In this document: piece by piece, positions 6,827 to 12,590 of the stretch
Numbering within the stretch: position 1 is the first letter of the stretch
Layout: every line of letters begins with the position of its first letter
Assembly: GCA_051009035.1 (NCBI GenBank)
Contig: JBPCWY010000015.1
Location: forward strand, 1 to 12,590
DNA: 12,590 nucleotides
Direction: 5' to 3'
Origin: Persebacter sp051009035
GTDB lineage: Bacteria > Pseudomonadota > Gammaproteobacteria > Tethybacterales > Persebacteraceae
Translations under genes and position numbers: made by a program
Notes under the pieces: model-generated
Seen by the model: only the letters and a program-made list of their open reading frames with translations
Told to the model about the DNA's origin: nothing
The model's database searches: none

Positions 6827-7164
6827 AACGGCTGTTGCGGGCGGCGGCGTTTTCATGGCGCGGCATTACCGCCGCATGGCGGGACGAACCGGCGTTTCGG
6901 CAGGAAATATGCGCCGCAATATTATTAAGCGCCCTCGCGTTTTGGCTGGATATTGGCGGCGGCGCGCGCGCTTTGCTAATCGGCGCGGTTTTGTTGGTGC
7001 CGCTGGTGGAATTGTTAAATACGGCGTTGGAAGCGGCGGTGGATTTGGTTTCCGAAGAGCGCCGCCCGCTGGCGGCAAAAGCAAAAGATTGCGGCAGCGC
7101 GGCGGTGTTTTTTGCGGTTGTGCTGGCGGCGGCGGTTTGGGGGACGGCATTGTGGCCGAATTAG
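6823..7164 (+). CDS. dgkA: Diacylglycerol kinase (prokaryotic DgkA)
   Basis: 113-aa inner-membrane kinase that phosphorylates diacylglycerol to phosphatidic acid, recycling lipid left by membrane-derived glycan or LPS modification. ATG 6823 overlaps the thiO stop as ATGA. Conserved residues of the E. coli trimer enzyme are visible: E28 in EPAFRQE, N66 and the catalytic-base Glu E70 in LLNTALEAAVDL, and K88/D89 in KAKDCGSAAV. Three membrane helices are predicted at about 30-47, 48-63 and 93-110. Slightly short (E. coli 122). Its last 13 bases overlap the preferred start of cmk. Confidence 0.95.
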   Translation: MKRLLRAAAFSWRGITAAWRDEPAFRQEICAAILLSALAFWLDIGGGARALLIGAVLLVPLVELLNTALEAAVDLVSEERRPLAAKAKDCGSAAVFFAVVLAAAVWGTALWPN

Positions 7165-7823
7165 TGCCGGTAATCGCCATTGACGGCCCGGCGGCGGCGG
7201 GCAAAGGGGCGGTCGCGCGGGCGTTGGCGGAAACATTAAAATTCCATTATTTGGACAGCGGCAAAATCTACCGCGCGGCGGCGGCGGAAGCGTTGGCGCG
7301 CAAAATTTCCCCGGACGACGAAGACGCGGTGCGGCGCATCGCCGAAAATCTTTCGCCGGACAATATATTTTCGCGCCCCGGGCTGGACCTGCCGGAGACG
7401 GGGGCGGCGGCTTCCCGGTTGGCGCGGTTGGAGGCGGTGCGGGAGATTTTTTTGCCGTTGCAGCGCGGGTTTCGGCGTTTTCCGGGGCTGGTGGCGGACG
7501 GACGGGATATGGGCTCGGCGGTGTTTCCGGACGCGGCGTTAAAGGTTTTTTTGACCGCCGATATCGGAATTCGCGCCGAAAGGCGGCGCAAACAATTGCA
7601 AGAACGGGGAATACATGCTACAATAGCGTCTGTTTTGGCGGATTTGCAGCAGCGAGACAAACAAGACAGCACCCGCGCCGGGTCGCCTTTGGCGGTTCTG
7701 CCCGGGGCGTTTGTCATGGATTCTTCGCGCCGCGAAATCGGCTGTATCGCCGCCGAATTGGCGCGGCGGTTTGCCGATGCCCGCCCTTTTTTTCATCCCG
7801 CACAGGAGGACCTTAAAATATGA
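7152..7823 (+). CDS. cmk: Cytidylate kinase (Cmk)
   Basis: 223-aa cytosolic NMP kinase converting (d)CMP to (d)CDP. GTG 7152 is preferred: GGGGGA (7139-7144) lies 7 nt upstream and the resulting N-terminus (xAELVPVIAIDGP) matches E. coli Cmk in length. GTG 7164, which overlaps the dgkA stop as TAGTG, is the alternative. Seen: P-loop GPAAAGKGA at 12-20, YLDSGKIYR at 33-41 (CMP-binding start), GRDMGSAVFPDAALKVFL at 117-134, RAERRRKQLQERG in the lid region, and RAGSPL...MDSS at 175-192. The usual Thr/Ser at the end of the P-loop (GKGT) is Ala20 here. The TGA overlaps rpsA as ATGA, and an rpsA promoter lies within the coding sequence. Confidence 0.95.
   Translation: MAELVPVIAIDGPAAAGKGAVARALAETLKFHYLDSGKIYRAAAAEALARKISPDDEDAVRRIAENLSPDNIFSRPGLDLPETGAAASRLARLEAVREIFLPLQRGFRRFPGLVADGRDMGSAVFPDAALKVFLTADIGIRAERRRKQLQERGIHATIASVLADLQQRDKQDSTRAGSPLAVLPGAFVMDSSRREIGCIAAELARRFADARPFFHPAQEDLKI
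7596..7624 (+). promoter_or_regulatory. Probable sigma70 promoter for rpsA, inside cmk
   Basis: TTGCAA (7596-7601) is followed after exactly 17 nt by TACAAT (7619-7624), and the -10 carries an extended TGC (7616-7618). Start of transcription would be near 7631, leaving a leader of about 190 nt that overlaps the cmk 3' end. An rpsA promoter inside the upstream cmk gene is the known arrangement in E. coli. The -35 is the same hexamer as in the metal-exporter promoter of this window. Confidence 0.65.
7804..7809 (+). promoter_or_regulatory. Full Shine-Dalgarno of rpsA
   Basis: AGGAGG, 10 nt before the ATG at 7820: the best ribosome-binding site in the window. It contrasts with E. coli rpsA, whose initiation region lacks a strong Shine-Dalgarno and is autoregulated by S1 through leader structure; direct ribosome recruitment is therefore more likely here. 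Confidence 0.8.
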
Positions 7824-9787
7824 ACGAACCGCAATTTGCCGAACTGTTTGAAGAATTTGCCAAACAGCGGCGCTTGGAAGAAGGCACCGACCTTTTGGCG
7901 CAGGTGCGCGATATTAACGAAAATTATGTGGTGGTTAACGCCGGGCTCAAGTCCGAAGCGCACATTCCGCGCGAAGAATTTCAAGACGGCGGCAACGGCT
8001 TGGAAGTCGCCGTTGGCGACGAAGTGGAAGTGGAAATTGAACTGCTGGAAAACGGGCGGGGCGAAACCGTCTTGTCGCGCCGCAACACCCGCCGCAAACA
8101 AGCGTGGCGGCGGGTCAAAGACGCGATGGAAAACGAAGGCGTGCTGGAAGGCGAAGTTACCGCCCGGGTGCGCGGCGGTTATTCCGTTTCGCTGGACGGG
8201 TTGCGCGCGTTTTTGCCCGGTTCGCTGGTGGATATTTTCCCCCAATCGGACCCGGTTGCGCTGGTCGGCGCAAAGGTAGAAGTGCGCCCGATTAAAGTCA
8301 ACATGGCGCGCGGCAGCTTGGTGGTTTCGCGCCGCGCCGTGATGGAGCGCGCGATGCTGGAAGTCAAAGACAACAACATGATGGACGCGGTGGAAGCGGG
8401 CGCGCGCTTTACCGGCACGGTGCGCGCGGTGGTGGAATACGGCGCGTTTGTAGAAATTGCCGGGGGGATTTACGGCCTGCTCCACATCACCGACATCTCT
8501 TGGAAACACACGACTTCCATTCACAATGTGCTGTCGGTGGGGGACGAAGCGGAAGTTGTCGTGCTTTCCGTGGACAAGGAAAAAGGGCGGATTTCGCTCG
8601 GCATGAAACAGTTGCAGCCGAACCCGTGGGAATTTTTTGACCGCGCCCATCCGGTCGGCTCCCGCACTTTCGGCAAAGTTACGCGCGTGCTGGAATACGG
8701 CGTTTTTGTAGAAGTGGAAGAAGGCGTGCAGGGGCTGGTGCATAGCTCCGAAATGAGCTGGACGCGCAAAAATCCGAATCCCCTCAAACTTCACGCGGAA
8801 GGCGACGAAGTGGAAGTGATGATTTTGGAGATTGACACATCGCGCCGCCGCATTTCGCTGGGGATTAAACAATGCATGCCAAACCCGTGGCAGGAGTTTG
8901 CCGTCGCCTACCGCAAAGGCGACCGCATCACGGGCAAAGTCCGCTCCATTAACGAGTTCGGCATTTTCATGGAATTGTCCGGCGGCATAGACGGGCTGGT
9001 GCGCCTTTCCGAATTGTCCTACGAAAAACAGGGCGAAGAAGCGGCGCGCGATTACAAAAAAGGGCAGGAATCGGAAATGATGGTTCTCGCCATTGACGCC
9101 GAGCGGGAGCGCATCAGCTTGAGCGTTAAACAACTCGGCAACACGGGTTTTGAATCGTTTGCCGAGCGGCATTTGCGCGGCGAAAAAGTGCGCGGCAAAA
9201 TCACCGCCATTATTGACGGCAAAGGCGCGCAAGTTTCTTTGGAAGGCAATGTGCGGGGCTTTTTGCCGATTGGCGAAATCGCCGAGCAGCGGGTGGAAAA
9301 AATCGGCGAGTTTGTGAAAGAAGGCGAAGAGCACGAATTTATCCTCCTCAACAGCGACCCGCGCGCGATGCAGGCGGTTGTGTCCATTAAAGAAAAAGAC
9401 CGCCGCAACCGCGAACAAACTTTGCAGGAGCGCAAAAATCCCGCCGCGCCGAAAAGCACTTTTGGCGCGATGTTGCAGGCAAAAATCCGCGAATCGGCGG
9501 GCGAGGCCGCGGACGAAACCGCCGATGAAACTGCGGAAGATTCCGCCGCTCCCGCAGCGGCAGCCGCAGAATCAGTTGCAGAGTCGGCTGGGGAGTCGGT
9601 TTCAGAGTCGGTTGCAGAACCGGTAAAAGAAGCCGCCGATGATGCCAAAAAATCGGCGGATAAAGCGGCGGAGGCGGCGGGAGATTCCGCTACGGAAAAT
9701 TCCGCCCAAACCGCCGCGCAAACTGCGGCGGAAAATTCCCCGCAATCCGCGGAGCAAGCGGCGGATGAAACCGCGCCGAAGGAATAA
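7820..9787 (+). CDS. rpsA: 30S ribosomal protein S1 with long acidic C-terminal tail
   Basis: 655-aa mRNA-binding ribosomal protein that helps the 30S subunit load and unfold messages. Six S1 (OB-fold) repeats are recognisable at about residues 20-88, 106-172, 193-263, 279-351, 366-438 and 453-525; the middle four carry the clear GxVxxxxxxGxFVE...GLxHxSxxSW...RISLGxKQ pattern. The conserved S1 ending STFGAMLQAKIRE is at about 546-558. E. coli S1 stops about there (557 aa), but this protein continues for another 93 residues (563-655) rich in Ala, Glu, Asp and Ser, including five imperfect tetrapeptides (ESVA, ESAG, ESVS, ESVA, EPVK; 584-603). The start has AGGAGG and overlaps cmk as ATGA. No frameshift is needed to read the tail. 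Confidence 0.97.
   Translation: MNEPQFAELFEEFAKQRRLEEGTDLLAQVRDINENYVVVNAGLKSEAHIPREEFQDGGNGLEVAVGDEVEVEIELLENGRGETVLSRRNTRRKQAWRRVKDAMENEGVLEGEVTARVRGGYSVSLDGLRAFLPGSLVDIFPQSDPVALVGAKVEVRPIKVNMARGSLVVSRRAVMERAMLEVKDNNMMDAVEAGARFTGTVRAVVEYGAFVEIAGGIYGLLHITDISWKHTTSIHNVLSVGDEAEVVVLSVDKEKGRISLGMKQLQPNPWEFFDRAHPVGSRTFGKVTRVLEYGVFVEVEEGVQGLVHSSEMSWTRKNPNPLKLHAEGDEVEVMILEIDTSRRRISLGIKQCMPNPWQEFAVAYRKGDRITGKVRSINEFGIFMELSGGIDGLVRLSELSYEKQGEEAARDYKKGQESEMMVLAIDAERERISLSVKQLGNTGFESFAERHLRGEKVRGKITAIIDGKGAQVSLEGNVRGFLPIGEIAEQRVEKIGEFVKEGEEHEFILLNSDPRAMQAVVSIKEKDRRNREQTLQERKNPAAPKSTFGAMLQAKIRESAGEAADETADETAEDSAAPAAAAAESVAESAGESVSESVAEPVKEAADDAKKSADKAAEAAGDSATENSAQTAAQTAAENSPQSAEQAADETAPKE
9569..9628 (+). 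repeat. Five 12-bp in-frame tandem units in the rpsA tail
   Basis: Five successive 12-bp units begin with GAA/GAG then TCA/TCG/CCG and mostly GTT/GCT; the closest copies differ by one or two bases. They encode ESVA-type tetrapeptides. Codon choice here (TCA, TCG, GTT, GCA) differs from the GCG/GCC-heavy surroundings, which fits recent expansion by slippage. Confidence 0.7.
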
Positions 9788-9792
9788 TACCC

Positions 9793-10077
9793 GTGCGCAA
9801 GCGGCTGTTTATTAAAGCATTGCGGGCGAAATTTCCCGATTTGCCGCCCGCCGCCGTGGCGCGGATGACCGATAAAATTTTTGAGATGATTATTGAAACG
9901 CTGCGGGAGGGGGGCAAAATAGAAATCCGCAAATTCGGCACTTTTTACACCGCCGAATTAGGGCGGCGGCTGTTGCGCAATCCGGGGACGGGCGATATGA
10001 TGGAAGTGCCGGCGCGCCGTTTGCCGCGTTTTAAGCCGAGCCGCGAGTTGCGCGAAAAGGCGAACCGCGGCGGCTGA
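9793..10077 (+). CDS. ihfB: Integration host factor beta subunit (IHF/HU family)
   Basis: 94-aa DNA-bending protein; IHF is a heterodimer with IhfA that bends DNA sharply in replication, recombination and transcription. GTG 9793 starts 5 nt after the rpsA stop, with AAGGAA about 9 nt before it, partly inside the rpsA stop region. Seen: helical dimer region at 4-40, GKIEIRKFGTF at 41-51, the beta-arm with the intercalating proline P64 in RNPGTGD, and FKPSRELREKAN at 80-91, which is IhfB-like rather than IhfA-like (IhfA has FRPGQKLK-type ends). Placement right after rpsA is the standard ihfB position and supports the subunit call. It could in principle act as a homodimeric HU-like protein. Confidence 0.93.
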   Translation: MRKRLFIKALRAKFPDLPPAAVARMTDKIFEMIIETLREGGKIEIRKFGTFYTAELGRRLLRNPGTGDMMEVPARRLPRFKPSRELREKANRGG

Positions 10078-10090
10078 TTTGCCGCGCCGC

Positions 10091-10118
10091 GGCGGTTTAA
10101 CATGGGCGGTTTAACATG
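10091..10118 (+). repeat. Perfect 14-bp tandem duplication containing the lapB start codon
   Basis: GGCGGTTTAACATG occurs at 10091-10104 and again at 10105-10118. Each copy carries a weak ribosome-binding-like GGCGG followed after 6 nt by ATG. The second ATG (10116) starts lapB. The first (10102) is out of frame, encodes MGGLT and stops at TGA 10117-10119, overlapping the lapB start. Confidence 0.95.
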
Positions 10119-11234
10119 AATTGGGAGTGGTTTTTAGTCGCGCTGCCGGTGGTGTTTTTGCTGGGCTGGTTTGCCGCGCGAATGGACATCCGGCATATTC
10201 GCAAAGCGGCAGGCGCGTTGCCGCGCGCGTATTTGCAGGGGCTTTCGCATTTGTTGCGCGGCGAAAAAAGCGCCGCCTTGGATTGTTTTTTGCGCGCCGA
10301 GCCGCTGGACCCCGAATCCGAAGAATTGCAGTTTGCCATCGGCGAATTATCGCGCGCCCGCGGCGAACACCGGCGCGCCCTAAAAATCCACCATTCGCTG
10401 TGCGAGCGCGAAACCATCGGTCCGGAAAACCGGCTGCGCGCGCGCTGGGCGCTGGCGCGGGATTATTTTGGCATGGGTTTTTTGGACATCGCCGAAAAAC
10501 ACGCGGCGCTTTTGGCGGTTGAAGAAGAATACCGCGAATGCGCCGGGGGCATGTTGCTGGATATTTTTCAGCGCGCCCGCAAATACGAAGACGCGCTCGG
10601 CGCGCTGGCGCGGATGCCGCCCGATGCGGCGTTGGCGCGGCGGCGGACGCGCGCGCATTTGCTGTGCGAATGCGCCGCGCGCGCTTCCGAAAAAAAAGAA
10701 GAATTGTTAAACGAAGCGCTGGCGGCGGACGGCGGCTGCGTCCGCGCCAATTTAATGTTGGGCGAAGCGGCGGCGGAAAAAGAAAATAACGCCGCCGCGG
10801 CGGAATATTTCGCCGCGGCGGAGCGCCAAAATACGGCGTATATTTGGCTTGCCGTCCCCGGATTATGCGCCGCTTTTGAATCGCAAAACCGGGCGGACGA
10901 GGGCGAAAAAAAGTTGCGCGCGTGGCTGGAATCGTATCCGTCCCCGGCGTTGTTTGCGGCGGTTTACCGCGCTTTGGCGGCGCGCGGGCGCGCGGACGGG
11001 TTGGCGTTTGAGGGCGTCCGGGGCGGGCGGGGCGCGGCGGCGGCGGCGGCGTGGGCGGCGGAACAATCCGCGGACGGCGCAAAACGCGATTTTTGGCGCG
11101 CGCTGGAAGATTCTTTTGCCGCCCCCGGCTGGCGTTGCGAAACTTGCGGCTACCAAACGGGCGATTTTTCGTGGCAGTGCGACAATTGCCTGTCGTGGGA
11201 ATCATTCCGCTACGCGCCCGCCGCAAAATCATGA
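10116..11234 (+). CDS. lapB: Lipopolysaccharide assembly protein LapB (YciM)
   Basis: 372-aa inner-membrane-anchored regulator that, in E. coli, promotes FtsH-dependent turnover of LpxC and so limits LPS synthesis. Seen: N-terminal membrane helix at about 3-21 (WFLVALPVVFLLGWFAA); a long series of TPR-like helical pairs at about 35-320; and a C-terminal rubredoxin-type metal knot with C341-x2-C344 and C355-x2-C358 (RCETCGY ... CDNCLSW). Length is close to E. coli (389). Its usual small neighbour lapA (yciS) is absent: lapB follows ihfB directly, 38 nt apart, with a duplicated initiation site. The TGA overlaps nadD as ATGA. An LPS-bearing outer membrane is implied. Confidence 0.93.
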   Translation: MNWEWFLVALPVVFLLGWFAARMDIRHIRKAAGALPRAYLQGLSHLLRGEKSAALDCFLRAEPLDPESEELQFAIGELSRARGEHRRALKIHHSLCERETIGPENRLRARWALARDYFGMGFLDIAEKHAALLAVEEEYRECAGGMLLDIFQRARKYEDALGALARMPPDAALARRRTRAHLLCECAARASEKKEELLNEALAADGGCVRANLMLGEAAAEKENNAAAAEYFAAAERQNTAYIWLAVPGLCAAFESQNRADEGEKKLRAWLESYPSPALFAAVYRALAARGRADGLAFEGVRGGRGAAAAAAWAAEQSADGAKRDFWRALEDSFAAPGWRCETCGYQTGDFSWQCDNCLSWESFRYAPAAKS

Positions 11235-11785
11235 GCCGCCGCATCGCCGCATTGCTGGGAGGCGCGTTTGACCCGGTGCATGGCGGGCATGTCGCGCTTG
11301 CGCGGCGCGCGTTAAAAGATTTGCCCGTTGCCGCCGTTTTTTTGATTCCCAACGGCGCACCGCCGCACCGTCCCGCCCCGCAACTCCCGTGGGCGCGGCG
11401 GGTTGCGATGTGCGCCGCGGCGTTGCGCGGTATTCCGCGCGCGCGGACGGGTTTGGACGAGCCGCCCGGCGCGCCGCGGCGGACGGCGGATACGCTCCGC
11501 CGCTACCGCCGCCGCCGCTGGAAAGTGGTTTTAATTTTGGGCGCGGACGCGTTTGCCGAATTGCACCGCTGGCACCGCTGGCGCGAAATTGCGCGGCGCG
11601 CCAATTTTGCCGTGGCGCGGCGCGGCGCGCGCAAGTTTCCGCCGGCGGCGCGGCGCGGGCTTTGCGCGGCGCGGCGGGCGCGGGAAATTGCGGCGGGCGC
11701 GGGGCGCGTATTTTGGTGGAATTTTCGTCCGCCCGACATTTCCGCCACGGCGATTCGGCGGGCGCAAAAGCGGGCGGGGCGATGA
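11231..11785 (+). CDS. nadD: Nicotinate-nucleotide adenylyltransferase (NadD), short C-terminus
   Basis: 184-aa enzyme joining NaMN and ATP to deamido-NAD in NAD synthesis. ATG 11231 overlaps the lapB stop as ATGA. Seen: GGAFDPVHGGH at 10-20 (nucleotidyltransferase (H/T)xGH motif, H17 and H20), LIPNGAPPHR at 38-47, LILGADAFAELHRWHRWREI at 101-120, and ISATAIR at 170-176 (the second ATP-binding motif, usually ISST-x-IR). The protein ends only eight residues after that motif, whereas E. coli NadD (213 aa) continues with a segment ending in a L-V/L-P-x-x-V-x-x-Y-I pattern. No other frame supplies the missing part, and the next gene begins in the last codon, so a sequencing frameshift is not the simple explanation. 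Strikingly Arg/Ala-rich. Confidence 0.93.
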   Translation: MSRRIAALLGGAFDPVHGGHVALARRALKDLPVAAVFLIPNGAPPHRPAPQLPWARRVAMCAAALRGIPRARTGLDEPPGAPRRTADTLRRYRRRRWKVVLILGADAFAELHRWHRWREIARRANFAVARRGARKFPPAARRGLCAARRAREIAAGAGRVFWWNFRPPDISATAIRRAQKRAGR

Positions 11786-12111
11786 ACGCGGACGAAGTTA
11801 TTTTGCGCGCGCTGGAAGAAGGCAAAGGCGAAGACATTAAATCTTTCGCCGCGGCGCGGCAGTCCGGCGGATTGTTTGAGCGCATGATTATCGCCACGGC
11901 AAATTCCCCGCGCCACGCCGCGGCGCTTGCCGAACGGGTGCGCCGCGCGCTCAAAGACGCCGGGCTGCCGTGCGGGCGCGCCGAAATCTCGGCGGAAAAA
12001 GAATGGCTGCTGGTAGACGCCGAAACCGCCGTGGCGCACATTATGCAGCGGGATGCGCGCGGGCGTTATGATTTGGAAAACCTGTGGGATTTTGAAGGGG
12101 AAGAGAATTGA
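11782..12111 (+). CDS. rsfS: Ribosome silencing factor RsfS
   Basis: 109-aa cytosolic factor that binds large-subunit protein L14 and blocks 30S/50S joining when nutrients are low. ATG 11782 overlaps the nadD stop as ATGA. Conserved stretches: a first helix (residues 3-14), GEDIKSF, MIIATANSPRHAAALAERV at about 35-53, the EKEWLLVDAETAVAHIMQRDARGRYDLENLW block near the C-terminus. Length is normal (E. coli 105). The nadD-rsfS-rlmH order is common in proteobacteria. The TGA overlaps rlmH as TTGA. Confidence 0.95.
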   Translation: MNADEVILRALEEGKGEDIKSFAAARQSGGLFERMIIATANSPRHAAALAERVRRALKDAGLPCGRAEISAEKEWLLVDAETAVAHIMQRDARGRYDLENLWDFEGEEN

Positions 12112-12545
12112 AAACCGTGTCGCTAATTGCCGTTGCGGCGCGCACCCCGCGCTGGCTTTCGGCGCAGGAGGCGGATTACGCTTCCCGTTTGTCGCGTTTT
12201 CGTTTTGACGCGCGGACGGTGAAACCGGAAACGCCGTCCAAAACGGCGGCGGCGGTTTTGGCAAAAGCGCCCCGCCATGCGCCGCTTTATCTTTTGGATT
12301 GCGCCGGAAAAGCGATGGACAGCGAAAGTTTTGCGCGCTGGCTGCAAGCGCGTTTGGAAGAGCCGTATCCGCCGGCGTTTGTTATCGGGGGCGCGGACGG
12401 ATTGCCCGCGCCGTTGCGCAAGGCGGCGGCGGGAATGGTTTCGCTTTCGCCGCTGACTTTTGCGCACGCCGCGGCGCGTTTTATTTTTGCCGAACAATTA
12501 TTCCGCGCCGACTGCATTTTGCGCGGTCATCCGTATCCCAAATAA
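12108..12545 (+). CDS. rlmH: 23S rRNA pseudouridine-1915 N3-methyltransferase RlmH
   Basis: 145-aa SPOUT-class methyltransferase that methylates pseudouridine 1915 of 23S rRNA (E. coli numbering) on assembled ribosomes. A TTG start at 12108 overlaps the rsfS stop (TTGA) and lies 8 nt after an AGGGG. Seen: LIAVAARTPRWLSAQEADYASRL at the N-terminus, LDCAGKAMDSESFA in the middle, the SAM-knot motifs FVIGGADGL at 91-99 and SLSPLTFAHAAARFIFAEQLFRA at 112-134, and RGHPYPK at the end. Most homologues end in HPYHR or similar; here Pro-Lys replaces His-Arg. Slightly short (E. coli 155). Only 45 bases follow the stop, with no terminator visible. Confidence 0.95.
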   Translation: MKTVSLIAVAARTPRWLSAQEADYASRLSRFRFDARTVKPETPSKTAAAVLAKAPRHAPLYLLDCAGKAMDSESFARWLQARLEEPYPPAFVIGGADGLPAPLRKAAAGMVSLSPLTFAHAAARFIFAEQLFRADCILRGHPYPK

Positions 12546-12590
12546 AACGGGCGGGGCGGTTGTTTAAAAAACTGCCGGAAACATCGGCGG

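Noticed and set aside
7793..9418. 541-codon open frame antisense to rpsA
   Set aside because: Phe/His-rich translation with no recognisable domain, lying fully opposite a certain gene; a shadow of the codon bias of rpsA.
10065..10092. 8-bp inverted repeat (CCGCGGCG / CGCCGCGG) between ihfB and lapB as a terminator
   Set aside because: No T run follows, and such GC-rich complementarity is expected by chance in this composition.
12560..12590. Possible start of another gene (TTG, then FKKLPETSA) running off the window
   Set aside because: Only ten codons are visible and the start is TTG; a GC-rich purine stretch precedes it, but this is too little to call a gene.
1..12590. CRISPR arrays, tRNA or rRNA genes, insertion sequences, toxin-antitoxin or phage genes
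   Set aside because: Looked for in the non-coding stretches and on both strands; no regularly spaced repeats, cloverleaf, transposase or similar signature was found.

Overview
The window is GC-rich, densely coding chromosome of a proteobacterium. The order cmk-rpsA-ihfB-lapB is the gamma-/betaproteobacterial arrangement, and lapB (rubredoxin-type LPS assembly regulator), an IHF beta subunit and the nadD-rsfS-rlmH run point the same way. I cannot place it more finely. Many genes overlap and proteins are Ala/Arg-rich. Two 20-bp ATTCCC-N8-GGGAAT palindromes of the neisserial dRS3 type are present, but that pattern is widespread in proteobacteria.

Left region (1-2072, + strand): the 3' part of a HisQ-type amino-acid ABC permease, a complete HisM-type permease and a secreted DsbA-family thiol oxidoreductase. 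They are joined by two ATGA stop/start overlaps and closed by a textbook intrinsic terminator with a 16-bp stem and eight T. The next 310 bases hold no convincing gene, but they carry a 17-bp perfect inverted repeat that may mark a decayed mobile element.

Middle region (2385-4352): a minus-strand putative metal (manganese/heavy-metal) exporter with two copies of an IPGCG...GDA half, and a divergent, unrecognised 241-aa Ala-rich protein. They share an 85-100 bp region whose -10 box is a perfect palindrome. A 106-bp repeat unit with 27-bp inverted ends lies between this pair and the next operon.

Right region (4809-12545, + strand): ten genes in one unbroken run, ispH-thiO-dgkA-cmk-rpsA-ihfB-lapB-nadD-rsfS-rlmH. 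It combines isoprenoid precursor synthesis, thiamine precursor oxidation, lipid recycling, CMP phosphorylation, translation (S1, RsfS, RlmH), nucleoid architecture, LPS control and NAD synthesis. It is probably read as one long transcript, with a good internal promoter inside cmk boosting rpsA. Eight of the eleven same-strand junctions in the window are 4-nt overlaps, so translational coupling is the prevailing arrangement.

No obviously new defence or mobile system is visible. The most notable points are: a 93-residue acidic low-complexity tail on ribosomal protein S1; NadD lacking its usual C-terminal segment; a perfect 14-bp tandem duplication of the lapB initiation site; the coupling of a DsbA-like protein to an amino-acid importer; and the orphan 241-aa gene.
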